DNA of 14,666 bases from an uncultured bacterium (GTDB lineage Bacteria; Chloroflexota; Anaerolineae; JACIWP01), in contig CAIQJD010000406.1 of NCBI GenBank assembly GCA_903872005.1, positions 1-14,666 of the forward strand. The letters run 5' to 3'. The notes beneath the pieces were generated by a model. It was not told where the DNA came from. It was given only the letters and a program-made list of their open reading frames with translations, and did not search any database. A program made the translations under genes and the position numbers. Below are positions 1-7,767 of the stretch, piece after piece; position 1 is the first letter of the stretch, and every line of letters starts with the position of its first letter.

Positions 1-3000
1 ACATCCATCAGGATCAGGTCGAAGTCCATCTGTTCGAGCATCTCCACCGCGAGCCGGCCGTTGACGGCGCTGACAACCGAATGGCCGGCGCGTTCCAGCA
101 ACGCGATGGCTACCCGGCGGTTCACTTCATTGTCTTCGGCCAACAAGATACGCAGAGGTACCAGGTCGCGGCGAGATCGTATGGCGTCGCGCGGCCCGCT
201 GCCCGGCGTGGCAAATGGTTTGCCGGCAATGACGTGGCGCAGGGCTTCGCGCAGCGCGGCCGGTTTGAGCGGCTTCGTGAGATAGATAACGTTGGGCTGA
301 TCGTGACGCGACGCGCTGTCTTGTAGGCTGTCGAAGGCGGTGAGGTAGATGGCCGCCAGACTGCTCAATTCGGGGGTTTGGTGAATCACGCGCAGCAGGT
401 CCTCGCGTTCAGTCTGCCGGCGGTGTTGATTCACGACTGCCACGGAGAACGGTTCCCCGGCCGCGATGGCCGCGCCCAGGTGGGCCAGTCCATCGCTGGC
501 GCTTTCGGCTGCGGTTGGCAGACAGCCGAAAGCGGACAATATCTCTTGCAGGATGCCACGGCTGCGGGTGTTCTCGTCAATGACCAGGATGCGCCGGCCG
601 GCCAGGGCATCCGGTTCCGGGTACTCTAGGGCCAGGGCAGAGGGCTGCCGGCGCAGTTTCACGGTGAAAGTGAAGGTGCTGCCGCGCCCGACTTCGCTTT
701 CCACCCAGATTCGGCCGCCCATCAACTGCACCAGATGCCGGCAGATCGCCAGTCCCAGGCCGGTGCCGCCGTAGCGGCGCGTGGTGCTGCTATCGGCTTG
801 CGAGAAGGCATCGAAGATGATGTTCATCTTGTCCTGGGGGATGCCGATGCCCGTGTCTGCCACGGAGCAGAGGAGCTCGATTTGCGTCCCATCCTGGCCG
901 GCTAGCTGGATTTCGATGATGATCTCGCCCTGGGCGGTGAACTTGACGGCGTTGCCAACGAGATTGATGAAGACCTGGCGCAGGCGCACAGGGTCGCCTT
1001 GCAGGCGCGTGGGCACGTCGGGGTGGACGTAGAACATCAATTCGATGCCCTTTGTGGAGGCGCGCGAGGCCATGACGTCGGCGATTTGTTCGATCAATTG
1101 CATCATATCTATCTCGACTTCTTCCAGATCGAACCGGCCGGCTTCGATCTTGGAGAGGTCGAGGACGTCGTTGAGCAGGCTCAGCAGCGATTCCGAGGAG
1201 CTACGCACTGCCTGCAAGTATTCGCGTTGCTCTACGCTCAGGTTCGTGCCCAGGGCCAGCTCAGTCATGCCGATAATGCCGTTCATGGGCGTGCGGATTT
1301 CATGGCTCATATTGGCCAGGAAGGCGCTTTTGGCGTGGTTGGCCGCCTCGGCCGCCACTTTGGCCTGGCGCAACGAATCTTCATTGTCCCGGCGGATGAT
1401 GGCCGCGGCAATGCTGCCGGCGGTCGCTTGCAAGATGGAGACTTCCGGGTCGGACCATTGGCGCGGCGTGGTGCAGTCATCAAAGCCGATGAAGCCCCAG
1501 AAATGGCCGGCCGTGTTGATGGGGACGACCAGAATCGAGAGGATGTCTTGAGGCTCCAGCACCGCTCGTTCGCCGGCGGGGAAGTCGCGCACCAGACCAC
1601 GGATGGGCCGGCCGGCGGATAGCTCGTCATACCAGCGTGGAACCATCTCGCTGTAGGGCAATGCCTGCAGGTTCTCATTGTCTATCTGCGGCGAGATAGA
1701 TGGGCGAACCCACTCGAAGTTCTGGGTGCAGACGAGGGTATTCGAGCGCATCTGGTTTTCGAAGATGTAGACGCGATCTACACCGACGGCCTCGCCCATC
1801 GTCGCCAGCACCCGGCGAATGGCCGCCGCATAGTTGGTGATGGTCAGCAGGTCCGTGGCGACCTGCGCCGCGCCGCGCAACAGTTGGTCGCGCCGTTCCA
1901 GCGCCTGTTCCGCGCGCTTGCGCTCGGCTAATTCCTGCTGCAATTCGCCGTAGAGCCGGATGTTTTCCAATGCCTGGCCGGCCGCCGCCGCCACGTTGAG
2001 CGCCAGGCCCTCTTCATCTTTGGAGAATTCGCGTTCCTGGGGCGCGCATAGCCCCAAGGTCCCGACGACCTGTTCGCGGATGATCAATGGGACTACCAGG
2101 ACGACGGATGTGTCGTGGACTTGCCCATCGCCGGCCGGCCGGTCATACTGCGCGCGTCTCACAATCAACGGCTGGTGCTGCTGGATGACATACCTGGCGG
2201 CCGGGCTTTCCGAGAGGGACACAAGGGTTCCCAGCGTGCAGTTTGCGCCGGCGGCGCAGTACTCAGCGACGACTCGCAGGCGTTGCCCGTCTGGTTCCAG
2301 GTGGGCGAAGGCCACTTGCGGCAGGTCCAGGAAGTGGGCCAATCCGTCGCACATGCTGGTTAATACTTTGTTCGGGTCCAGCGCCGAAGCGGCCATCGCG
2401 ATGATCTGGTTGAGGAGCAGCGTCTCGCGCAGTTGGACCTGTAGCTGTTCTTCTGTGGTCTTGCGGTCGGTGATATCGCGGGCGATGCCGCGATAGCCGA
2501 TGGCGCGGCCCCCGGCGGCGCGCACGGGAGCGCCGCTCAGTTCCAGGTAGACGGCGCGGCCATCTTGATGCTGAAAGATGCATTCTTCAAAAGAAAAGGT
2601 GGTTCCGGCGTAGGGTGGGGCCAGCAGCCGGTTCAGATAGTGCCCTTCGCGTGGCGCCATGAGACTTTGTGGCGAGCGTCCGAGGACTTCGTCCGGCTGA
2701 TAGCCGAGGATGTCACGCACGCGGCCGCTGGTATAGATATATAGCCCGTTCTCATCAATTTCCCACACCCAATCGCTGCTGATCTCTACCAGCCGGCGGA
2801 ACTTCTCTTCGCTATCCTGGAGGGCGCGTTCGACGTCGCGGCGCGCCGTGACATCGGTCCAGATGCTGGTGGCGCCTGTGATATTGCCGGCGTCGTCGCG
2901 CAAGGGGCTGAACCGTATTTCCAGCGCCAGGTTGTCGTGCTGGATGCCGGCAGTGACCATCTCATCGCCGGCCAGGGCGCGCTGGATGGGCACCATCAGT

Positions 3001-4211
3001 TGGGGCTGGTCGCTGATCAGATCGTACAGGTTTTCGCCGACGGATTGGCCGGGCAGCAGCCCCAGGCGCGGCAGCGGGCGTCCATCGGCAAAGAGGATCG
3101 CGCCGGTGCGACTGAACGCTACCAGCATCACCGGCGCGTTGGCGATAACGGCATGAAAGCGCTGTTCGCTCTCTTGCAGCGCGCGTTGCGTCGTTTTCCA
3201 ATCTGTGATGTCGCGAAAGATGCCGAAGGTGCCGGCGAAGCGTCCCAGGGCATTCGTATGGGGCGTCGCTGTGACGATCAGATCGCGGCGTGTGCCATCG
3301 AGTCGCCAGATGGGCAATTCGTAGGTGGTCGTTTCCCCGGCGCGGCGTTGCGCGGTCTGCGCCTGGATGAAAGCTACGGCCTTTGGGTCAACGAATTCGG
3401 TGACTTTGCGGCCGATTAGTCCGCCGGCTGGCGCGCCGAAAATGCGCTCCGCGGCCGCGTTGACGAAGCGGAAGCGCTCTTCCGGGTCCGTGAAGCCGAT
3501 CCCTTCGCCCTGGTTCTCGACAAGCAGGCGGAAATAGGCGGTGTGTTCCTGTTCGAGACCGGGCGCGCGGGCGCAGGCTTGCAGCGCGCCCAATTGACGT
3601 TGCACGCGCTCGGCCGGCGATGATTCGACCGCCGGCGGCGCATAGTAAGGATTGGGCATGACCTGTTCGCCGCAGATGGCCTGCGGATGCGTCTGTAGCG
3701 CTTCCAGGAGGACTTCTGGCGCGACGCGCCGTTGGTCGTAGAGGCTGAGGTAGGCGCAGGATGATGCGGCGATCCATGCTCGCAGTGACGCGTTGCGGTC
3801 GCCGAGCTTGCCGGCCGGCAGCGCGTCGGTCGCCCAGTCGCATTGTTCGGCGACGTGCAGCTCGTTGAAGCCGGCCGCATGGGCGAGACGTTCTTGCTGG
3901 CGCAGCCATTCCTGCGCCTGGGCCGGCTCCTGGCGATCCTGGGGCGCAAAAGCTGTCTCTGACGCCAGACAGACCAGGGCGCCGCGTGCTGTCTGGCTTT
4001 CTACGTCCAGTCCGCTGTCGTGGAGCAGATGTTCCAGCGCCGCAGAGGTCGCAGCCGGCATGACGAAGAGGACGCGCGCGCCAGACGCAAGGCCGGCGCG
4101 CGCGAATTCCGTTGCCGCTCCGAATAGCTCGTCATCGCTCTCGTATAGCAGGCACGGATAGTCACCGGCGCGCAGGGCTGCTACAGGACGCAGGTCAAAC
4201 GTTTGCGACAT
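1..4211 (-). CDS. Hybrid sensor histidine kinase, MEDS-PAS-PAS-PAS-GAF-GAF-HisKA-HATPase-REC-REC (3' end beyond window)
   Basis: A single open minus frame runs from ATG at 4209-4211 to the left edge, giving about 1403 visible residues. Approximate order: MEDS-type sensory domain 10-190 (LLYES near its start, NPYYAPP near its end); PAS 225-338, 345-455 and 465-582; GAF 605-748; a charged helical linker 750-783; GAF 790-940; HisKA 955-1020 with HEIRTP and phospho-accepting His970; HATPase 1067-1183 with Asn1087, DTGIGIP and GGTGLGL; receiver one 1205-1322; receiver two from about 1355, cut at its phosphorylation site Asp1403. There is no membrane segment, so it should sense cytoplasmic signals through PAS/GAF and pass phosphate from His970 to a receiver. 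Receiver one has Asn1261 (codon 429-431) where the acceptor Asp belongs, so receiver two is the likely acceptor. The ligand is unknown. The start is set by a promoter 34 bp upstream, but no good ribosome site is visible. Confidence 0.93.
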   Translation of the reverse strand, partial: MSQTFDLRPVAALRAGDYPCLLYESDDELFGAATEFARAGLASGARVLFVMPAATSAALEHLLHDSGLDVESQTARGALVCLASETAFAPQDRQEPAQAQEWLRQQERLAHAAGFNELHVAEQCDWATDALPAGKLGDRNASLRAWIAASSCAYLSLYDQRRVAPEVLLEALQTHPQAICGEQVMPNPYYAPPAVESSPAERVQRQLGALQACARAPGLEQEHTAYFRLLVENQGEGIGFTDPEERFRFVNAAAERIFGAPAGGLIGRKVTEFVDPKAVAFIQAQTAQRRAGETTTYELPIWRLDGTRRDLIVTATPHTNALGRFAGTFGIFRDITDWKTTQRALQESEQRFHAVIANAPVMLVAFSRTGAILFADGRPLPRLGLLPGQSVGENLYDLISDQPQLMVPIQRALAGDEMVTAGIQHDNLALEIRFSPLRDDAGNITGATSIWTDVTARRDVERALQDSEEKFRRLVEISSDWVWEIDENGLYIYTSGRVRDILGYQPDEVLGRSPQSLMAPREGHYLNRLLAPPYAGTTFSFEECIFQHQDGRAVYLELSGAPVRAAGGRAIGYRGIARDITDRKTTEEQLQVQLRETLLLNQIIAMAASALDPNKVLTSMCDGLAHFLDLPQVAFAHLEPDGQRLRVVAEYCAAGANCTLGTLVSLSESPAARYVIQQHQPLIVRRAQYDRPAGDGQVHDTSVVLVVPLIIREQVVGTLGLCAPQEREFSKDEEGLALNVAAAAGQALENIRLYGELQQELAERKRAEQALERRDQLLRGAAQVATDLLTITNYAAAIRRVLATMGEAVGVDRVYIFENQMRSNTLVCTQNFEWVRPSISPQIDNENLQALPYSEMVPRWYDELSAGRPIRGLVRDFPAGERAVLEPQDILSILVVPINTAGHFWGFIGFDDCTTPRQWSDPEVSILQATAGSIAAAIIRRDNEDSLRQAKVAAEAANHAKSAFLANMSHEIRTPMNGIIGMTELALGTNLSVEQREYLQAVRSSSESLLSLLNDVLDLSKIEAGRFDLEEVEIDMMQLIEQIADVMASRASTKGIELMFYVHPDVPTRLQGDPVRLRQVFINLVGNAVKFTAQGEIIIEIQLAGQDGTQIELLCSVADTGIGIPQDKMNIIFDAFSQADSSTTRRYGGTGLGLAICRHLVQLMGGRIWVESEVGRGSTFTFTVKLRRQPSALALEYPEPDALAGRRILVIDENTRSRGILQEILSAFGCLPTAAESASDGLAHLGAAIAAGEPFSVAVVNQHRRQTEREDLLRVIHQTPELSSLAAIYLTAFDSLQDSASRHDQPNVIYLTKPLKPAALREALRHVIAGKPFATPGSGPRDAIRSRRDLVPLRILLAEDNEVNRRVAIALLERAGHSVVSAVNGRLAVEMLEQMDFDLILMD

Positions 4212-4244
4212 GGTACGCTATTTCTTGTATGGTCCTTCCCGGAT

Positions 4245-4273
4245 AGTATACCCGCAGACGCGTCGGCCGTCAA
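4245..4273 (-). promoter_or_regulatory. Sigma70-type promoter of the hybrid histidine kinase
   Basis: On the minus strand, TTGACG (4268-4273) and TATACT (4245-4250) are separated by exactly 17 bp. The -35 hexamer overlaps the stop codon of the upstream hydrolase gene (4270-4272). Transcription would start near 4238, leaving a leader of about 26 nt before the kinase ATG. The kinase can therefore be expressed independently of the hydrolase. Confidence 0.7.
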
Positions 4274-5121
4274 TATGCCAGGCGCATCCCGTTCTGGGCG
4301 CAGACGAAACGCGGGTCGCCGCGTTGCGCGACCAGGGCTTCCACGCGGGCGCGCAGATTCTTGTGGATGTGCACCAGGATGATGTGCCGCGCATTAGTCT
4401 GGGCCAGCATGTCCAGGTGCGGCTCTGGCAGGACATGGGCGACTTCGCTGATGATGATGTCGGCGTCCTGGACGACCGGCCGAAGCTGCTCGGTGCCGCC
4501 CGGCGTCTCCAGGGCCAGGTCGCCGGAATAGACCAGACGCAGGCCGTCCATCTCGACGCGTAGGGAGTAGCTTTCCAGGGTCAGCCAGGGATAGCGCCCC
4601 AGGATGGCCTGATTGGCCGGCTGACTGCTCAGATGGCCGTTGGGGAAGGCTGAGACGCGCAGGCAGTCATCCGCGTAGAAGAGGCCGGCGTGGATGGGCA
4701 GGATGCCGAAGTCGAAGCGCCACAGCTCGCGGGCCAAATACATGGTGGGCAGGAACTGCTCCAGGCTCTGTACGGCCCCTTGCGGGACGGCCACGCGCAG
4801 CGACTTCGGCAGGGCGTCGGCGGAGAGGCGCGCCCAGGAGGCCCATTCGCGGATGCCGATGGGGACGTCTTCCTCGCGCCGGCAGGCGGCCCAGATGCCA
4901 AAGAGAAGGTTGAACACGCCGGCGAAGTGGTCGTAGTGTGTATGGCTGATGAAGGCGACGCGTACGCTCAACGGATTCACGCCATAGGCCGCCATGCGGC
5001 CGGCCGCGCCTTCGCCGCAGTCGAGCAAGTAGGTCCGGCCGTCTTGAACCAGGGCATAGCTGGAGCCGGCGTAACAGCCGGGCGCGTCCGGGCCGCCTCC
5101 CAGGATCACAAGCTCTCTCAC
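4270..5121 (-). CDS. Metallo-beta-lactamase fold hydrolase, RNase Z/arylsulfatase-like
   Basis: A 283-residue protein of the metallo-beta-lactamase superfamily. The metal-binding signature is complete: H60-T-H62-Y-D64-H65 after strand FIS, then His163 (in NGH), Asp201 (in YSGDLA) and His251 (in LVHIH). This ligand spacing matches the RNase Z-like branch, where such residues bind two zinc ions. The N-terminus (LGGGP, then LLDCGEG at 32-38) fits that branch. The tRNA-binding exosite arm of true RNase Z is not obvious, so the substrate is uncertain; an arylsulfatase-type or other phosphodiester/ester hydrolase is equally possible. There is no signal peptide. The start is GTG (5119-5121), chosen because GAGG at 5129-5132 lies 7 nt upstream. 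It is the first gene leftward from the divergent promoter region, and the kinase promoter overlaps its stop. Confidence 0.88.
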   Translation of the reverse strand: MRELVILGGGPDAPGCYAGSSYALVQDGRTYLLDCGEGAAGRMAAYGVNPLSVRVAFISHTHYDHFAGVFNLLFGIWAACRREEDVPIGIREWASWARLSADALPKSLRVAVPQGAVQSLEQFLPTMYLARELWRFDFGILPIHAGLFYADDCLRVSAFPNGHLSSQPANQAILGRYPWLTLESYSLRVEMDGLRLVYSGDLALETPGGTEQLRPVVQDADIIISEVAHVLPEPHLDMLAQTNARHIILVHIHKNLRARVEALVAQRGDPRFVCAQNGMRLAY

Positions 5122-5171
5122 CGTTTCACCTCAACACGAGAAGTCTGGCGTGATGGGTCACGCTGCGCTCA

Positions 5172-5200
5172 AGTATAGTCATCTCTGGGGCCGGCGTCAA
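5172..5200 (-). promoter_or_regulatory. Sigma70-type promoter of the metallo-hydrolase (leftward)
   Basis: On the minus strand, TTGACG (5195-5200) and TATACT (5172-5177) have a 17-bp spacer. Both hexamers are identical to those of the kinase promoter at 4245-4273. The start point would be near 5165, about 44 nt before the GTG. Its -35 faces that of the glycosyltransferase promoter 31 bp away. Confidence 0.7.
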
Positions 5201-5210
5201 CCGTGTCGGT

Positions 5211-5223
5211 GGTTGAGCCAACC
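5211..5223. promoter_or_regulatory. Interrupted inverted repeat between divergent -35 boxes
   Basis: GGTTG (5211-5215) and CAACC (5219-5223) flank a 3-bp spacer centred at 5217. This is almost exactly midway between the -35 hexamers at 5195-5200 and 5232-5237. The position suits an operator acting on both promoters, but each arm is only 5 bp, so chance is a serious alternative. Confidence 0.3.
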
Positions 5224-5231
5224 GCGCGGAC

Positions 5232-5260
5232 TTGACGTTTTCGCGCCGGCCATGTATCAT
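5232..5260 (+). promoter_or_regulatory. Sigma70-type promoter of the glycosyltransferase operon (rightward)
   Basis: TTGACG (5232-5237), a 17-bp spacer and TATCAT (5255-5260). The predicted start near 5267 gives a leader of about 78 nt before the first glycosyltransferase ATG, long enough to hold the hairpin at 5286-5316. Confidence 0.65.
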
Positions 5261-5285
5261 ACCCTCTGTCTTGTGGGTCAGCGGC

Positions 5286-5322
5286 GCCCCCTTCTTGGTA
5301 TTGCCAATGAGGGGGCTTTGTT
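5286..5322 (+). terminator. Terminator-like hairpin in the leader of the glycosyltransferase operon (candidate attenuator)
   Basis: GCCCCCT (5286-5292) pairs with AGGGGGC (5310-5316). Inside it, TTGG (5295-5298) pairs with CCAA (5304-5307) around a TATTG loop, leaving a 2x2 internal loop. TTTGTT follows directly (5317-5322). This is the form of an intrinsic terminator. It lies between the promoter (5232-5260) and the first start codon (5345), and no rightward gene ends upstream, so it would act on the operon's own leader. Confidence 0.55.
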
Positions 5323-5344
5323 ATCTCAGGAGAGTTGGGGACGC

Positions 5345-6463
5345 ATGCGGATTGGCATTGATGCCCGATTGTTGTATTATAGTCCGGGCGGCATCGCCGA
5401 GTACACACGACAGTTGGTGCAGGCGCTCATCGAAATCCAGGGCGAAAGCGACGCGCAGGACGAATTCACGGTCCTTTACAGTCGCAAGTACGCCTATCAG
5501 CCATTCTCTCAGCCGCGCTTCCATACCAAGTCTATCTGGACGCCCAGCCATCACCGTCTGGAAGGGTGGACGTTGGGCGTCGAATTGCGCCGGCTGGGCC
5601 TCGATCTGTTGCACAGCCCCGATTTCATTCCTCCGCATTCCAATCGCTTCCGCCGGGTCATCACAGTGCATGACCTGGCGTTCTTACGCTACCCGCACTT
5701 CCTGACCAGGGACGCGGCGCGTTACTACGGCCAGATTGATCAGGCTGTGATGCGCGCGGATCATATCATCGCCGTTTCGGAAAGCACGAAGCGGGACACG
5801 ATGCGGCTCCTCGGGGTGCCGGATCGCAAGATCAGCGTCATCTATGAAGCGGCGAATCCGATCTTCCGCCGGCTCGATCCGGCCCTGGCGCGCCAGAAGC
5901 TGGCCGGCTCCTATGCTCTGCCAGAGCATTTCATCTTGTTTGTCAGCACCATCGAACCGCGCAAGAACATCACGGCCTTGTTGCAGGCGATGCGTAAGCT
6001 GAAAGACGACTATCGCCTGCCGCACAAGCTGCTGTTGGCCGGCCGCAAGGGCTGGCTCTTCGACGACGTCTTTGCCACCATCGCGCAGCTCAAACTGGAG
6101 CAGGACTGTGTCTTCCTGGGGCGCGTCTCGGCGGACAACTTACTCTATCTTTACAATGCCGCGGACCTGTTGGTGCATCCGGCTTTCTACGAGGGCTTTG
6201 GCCTGCCGCCGTTGGAAGCCATGGCCTGCGGCACACCGGTGGTCACTTCCAATGTCTCGGCGTTGCCGGAGATCGTCGGCGACGCCGGCGCGCTGGTGGA
6301 TCCCAACGACATTGATGGGCTGACGGTGGCGATCTGGCGCGCCCTCACGGATCAACAGATGCGGGCGACGATGGTGGAGCGAGGGCTGGCGCGCGCCGGC
6401 CAGTTCTCCTGGCAACGCGCCGCCCGTGAGACGCTGCAGGTCTATCATCAACTGAACGCCTGA
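5345..6463 (+). CDS. GT4 family glycosyltransferase
   Basis: A 372-residue GT-B fold glycosyltransferase. The N-terminal domain begins RIGIDARLL with a Gly-Gly donor/acceptor loop (SPGGIAEYT) and carries VHDLAF and AVSES. The C-terminal nucleotide-sugar domain has STIEPRKN, LAGRKGW, and the GT4 EX7E motif as Glu283 and Glu291 in the FYEGFGLPPLEAMACG stretch. GT4 enzymes move a sugar from an activated donor to a lipid-linked or polysaccharide acceptor with retention of configuration; neither donor nor acceptor can be read here. The frame is open upstream to 5150, but homology starts at ATG 5345, which has AGGAG at 5328-5332 and GGGGA closer in. Upstream in-frame codons overlap the promoter. 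It is the first gene of the plus-strand glycan operon, 50 nt before the next. Confidence 0.92.
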   Translation: MRIGIDARLLYYSPGGIAEYTRQLVQALIEIQGESDAQDEFTVLYSRKYAYQPFSQPRFHTKSIWTPSHHRLEGWTLGVELRRLGLDLLHSPDFIPPHSNRFRRVITVHDLAFLRYPHFLTRDAARYYGQIDQAVMRADHIIAVSESTKRDTMRLLGVPDRKISVIYEAANPIFRRLDPALARQKLAGSYALPEHFILFVSTIEPRKNITALLQAMRKLKDDYRLPHKLLLAGRKGWLFDDVFATIAQLKLEQDCVFLGRVSADNLLYLYNAADLLVHPAFYEGFGLPPLEAMACGTPVVTSNVSALPEIVGDAGALVDPNDIDGLTVAIWRALTDQQMRATMVERGLARAGQFSWQRAARETLQVYHQLNA

Positions 6464-6513
6464 TTGGCCGGCGCGCCGCGTGGCGTGATCCAGCGACCTA
6501 TGGAGCGACGACG

Positions 6514-7767
6514 ATGTCCAAACCCTACGGCTTGCTCGTCCTGACGTCTCAGTTGCCCTACCCGCCCCAACAGGGGGCGACCATCCGCAGTTACAATCTG
6601 TTGCGCGAGTTGGCCGGCCGCGCCGATATGGATCTCCTCTCCTTCATCGGCCGGCCGGGAGAGATCGAAGCGGCTGGCCCTTTGCGCCCGCTCTGCCGGC
6701 GCATCGAAGGCGACCTCACCCCACAACGCTCGACTGTGCAGCGCGCCCTGTCCGCCTTCTTCTCGCCCCAACCCGATATGGCTCTGCGCTTCGCCTCACC
6801 GGCCTTCGCCGGCCGGTTGGCGCGGGCGCTGGATGCGTGCGACTACGACGCTATCCTCTTCGTGGGCATTGACATGGGGCCGTATTTGCAGCAGGCGGCG
6901 CGCTGGCGGGCGGCGCTGCCGGCCGGCCGACGCCGCCCCCGCTTCATTTTCGATGACCTCAATGCCGAATATGTCTTGCAGCAGCGTGCCTTTGAGACCG
7001 ACCTGTGCGGCTTGCGGCAGCCCCGTCGCTGGGCCGGCGCGCTCTATTCTTTCATCCAATGGCGCAAACTGCGGCGCTTCGAGGCGCAATTGTGCCGGCT
7101 GGCGGATGATGTGGTGGCGGTCTCGGAGACCGATGCGGCGGCGTTGCAACGCATCGTCCCCGGCTTGCGCGCCACGGTGGTGCCAAATGGGGTGGACCTG
7201 GAACGCTATCGGCCGGCCGGCGGGGCGCGGCCGCGTCTGACGCCGGAGCCGGCGCTGGTCTTCACCGGCAAAATGGACTTCCGGCCCAATGTGGATGCCG
7301 CCTGCTGGTTCGCCGATGAGGCGCTGCCACGCATCCGCGCCGCCGAGCCGGGCGTGACCTTCGTGGTCGTGGGGCGCGATCCCCATCCGCGCGTGCGCGC
7401 CCTGGCCGGCCGGCCGGGCATCCTGGTCACCGGCGCGGTAGAGGACGATCTGCCCTATTTCGAGGACGCGACTGTCTATGTCGTCCCGCTGCGCGTGGGC
7501 GGAGGCACGCGTCTGAAGGTGCTGGCGGCCATGTCCATGCAGAAGGCGCTGGTATCCACGGCGCTGGGCTGCGAGGGGCTGGGGGCGCAGCACGAGAGCG
7601 AGCTGCTGATCGCGGATGAGCCGGCCGATTTTGCCGCGCAGACCATCGCCCTGCTGCGCGATCCGGCGCGCCGAAGGGAGTTGGGGGCACGGGCGCGCCA
7701 GTTCGTGGAAACGCGCTATGGCTGGTCGGCGCTGGCCCCGCGCCTGGAGCGTCTGTATGCCCGCTGA
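6514..7767 (+). CDS. GT4-like glycosyltransferase, variant catalytic motif
   Basis: A 417-residue GT-B glycosyltransferase. N-terminal features include LPYPPQQGATIRSYNLLREL, typical of GT4 enzymes that act on surface or secreted glycans; the middle has DDLNAEYVLQ, VAVSETD and VPNGVDL; the donor domain has FTGKMDFRPN and VPLRVGGGTRLKVLAAM. In relatives the last stretch usually reads LKhLEAM, its glutamate being the second of the EX7E pair. Here it is Ala338 (codon GCG, 7525-7527). Activity may be altered, or another residue may serve. The start ATG 6514 has GGAG at 6502-6505, 8 nt upstream. The gene ends inside the next one (11-bp overlap), showing tight co-translation. A sugar transferase role in polysaccharide or exopolysaccharide assembly is inferred from family and context. 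Confidence 0.9.
   Translation: MSKPYGLLVLTSQLPYPPQQGATIRSYNLLRELAGRADMDLLSFIGRPGEIEAAGPLRPLCRRIEGDLTPQRSTVQRALSAFFSPQPDMALRFASPAFAGRLARALDACDYDAILFVGIDMGPYLQQAARWRAALPAGRRRPRFIFDDLNAEYVLQQRAFETDLCGLRQPRRWAGALYSFIQWRKLRRFEAQLCRLADDVVAVSETDAAALQRIVPGLRATVVPNGVDLERYRPAGGARPRLTPEPALVFTGKMDFRPNVDAACWFADEALPRIRAAEPGVTFVVVGRDPHPRVRALAGRPGILVTGAVEDDLPYFEDATVYVVPLRVGGGTRLKVLAAMSMQKALVSTALGCEGLGAQHESELLIADEPADFAAQTIALLRDPARRRELGARARQFVETRYGWSALAPRLERLYAR

Noticed and set aside
61..4161. Many plus-strand open frames over the left 4.2 kb
   Set aside because: They are antisense shadows of the GC-rich hybrid kinase. Their translations lack recognisable domains and are rich in Arg, Ser and Pro, while the minus frame gives continuous MEDS, PAS, GAF, kinase and receiver motifs.
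5150..5344. 195-bp in-frame 5' extension of the first glycosyltransferase
   Set aside because: It runs over the promoter hexamers and the leader hairpin, has no ribosome site, and family similarity begins at ATG 5345.
7616..7756. N-terminal extension of the GT9 protein
   Set aside because: It lies wholly inside the preceding glycosyltransferase in another frame. ATG 7757 has a good ribosome site, and the extension has Arg/Pro/Trp-rich shadow composition.
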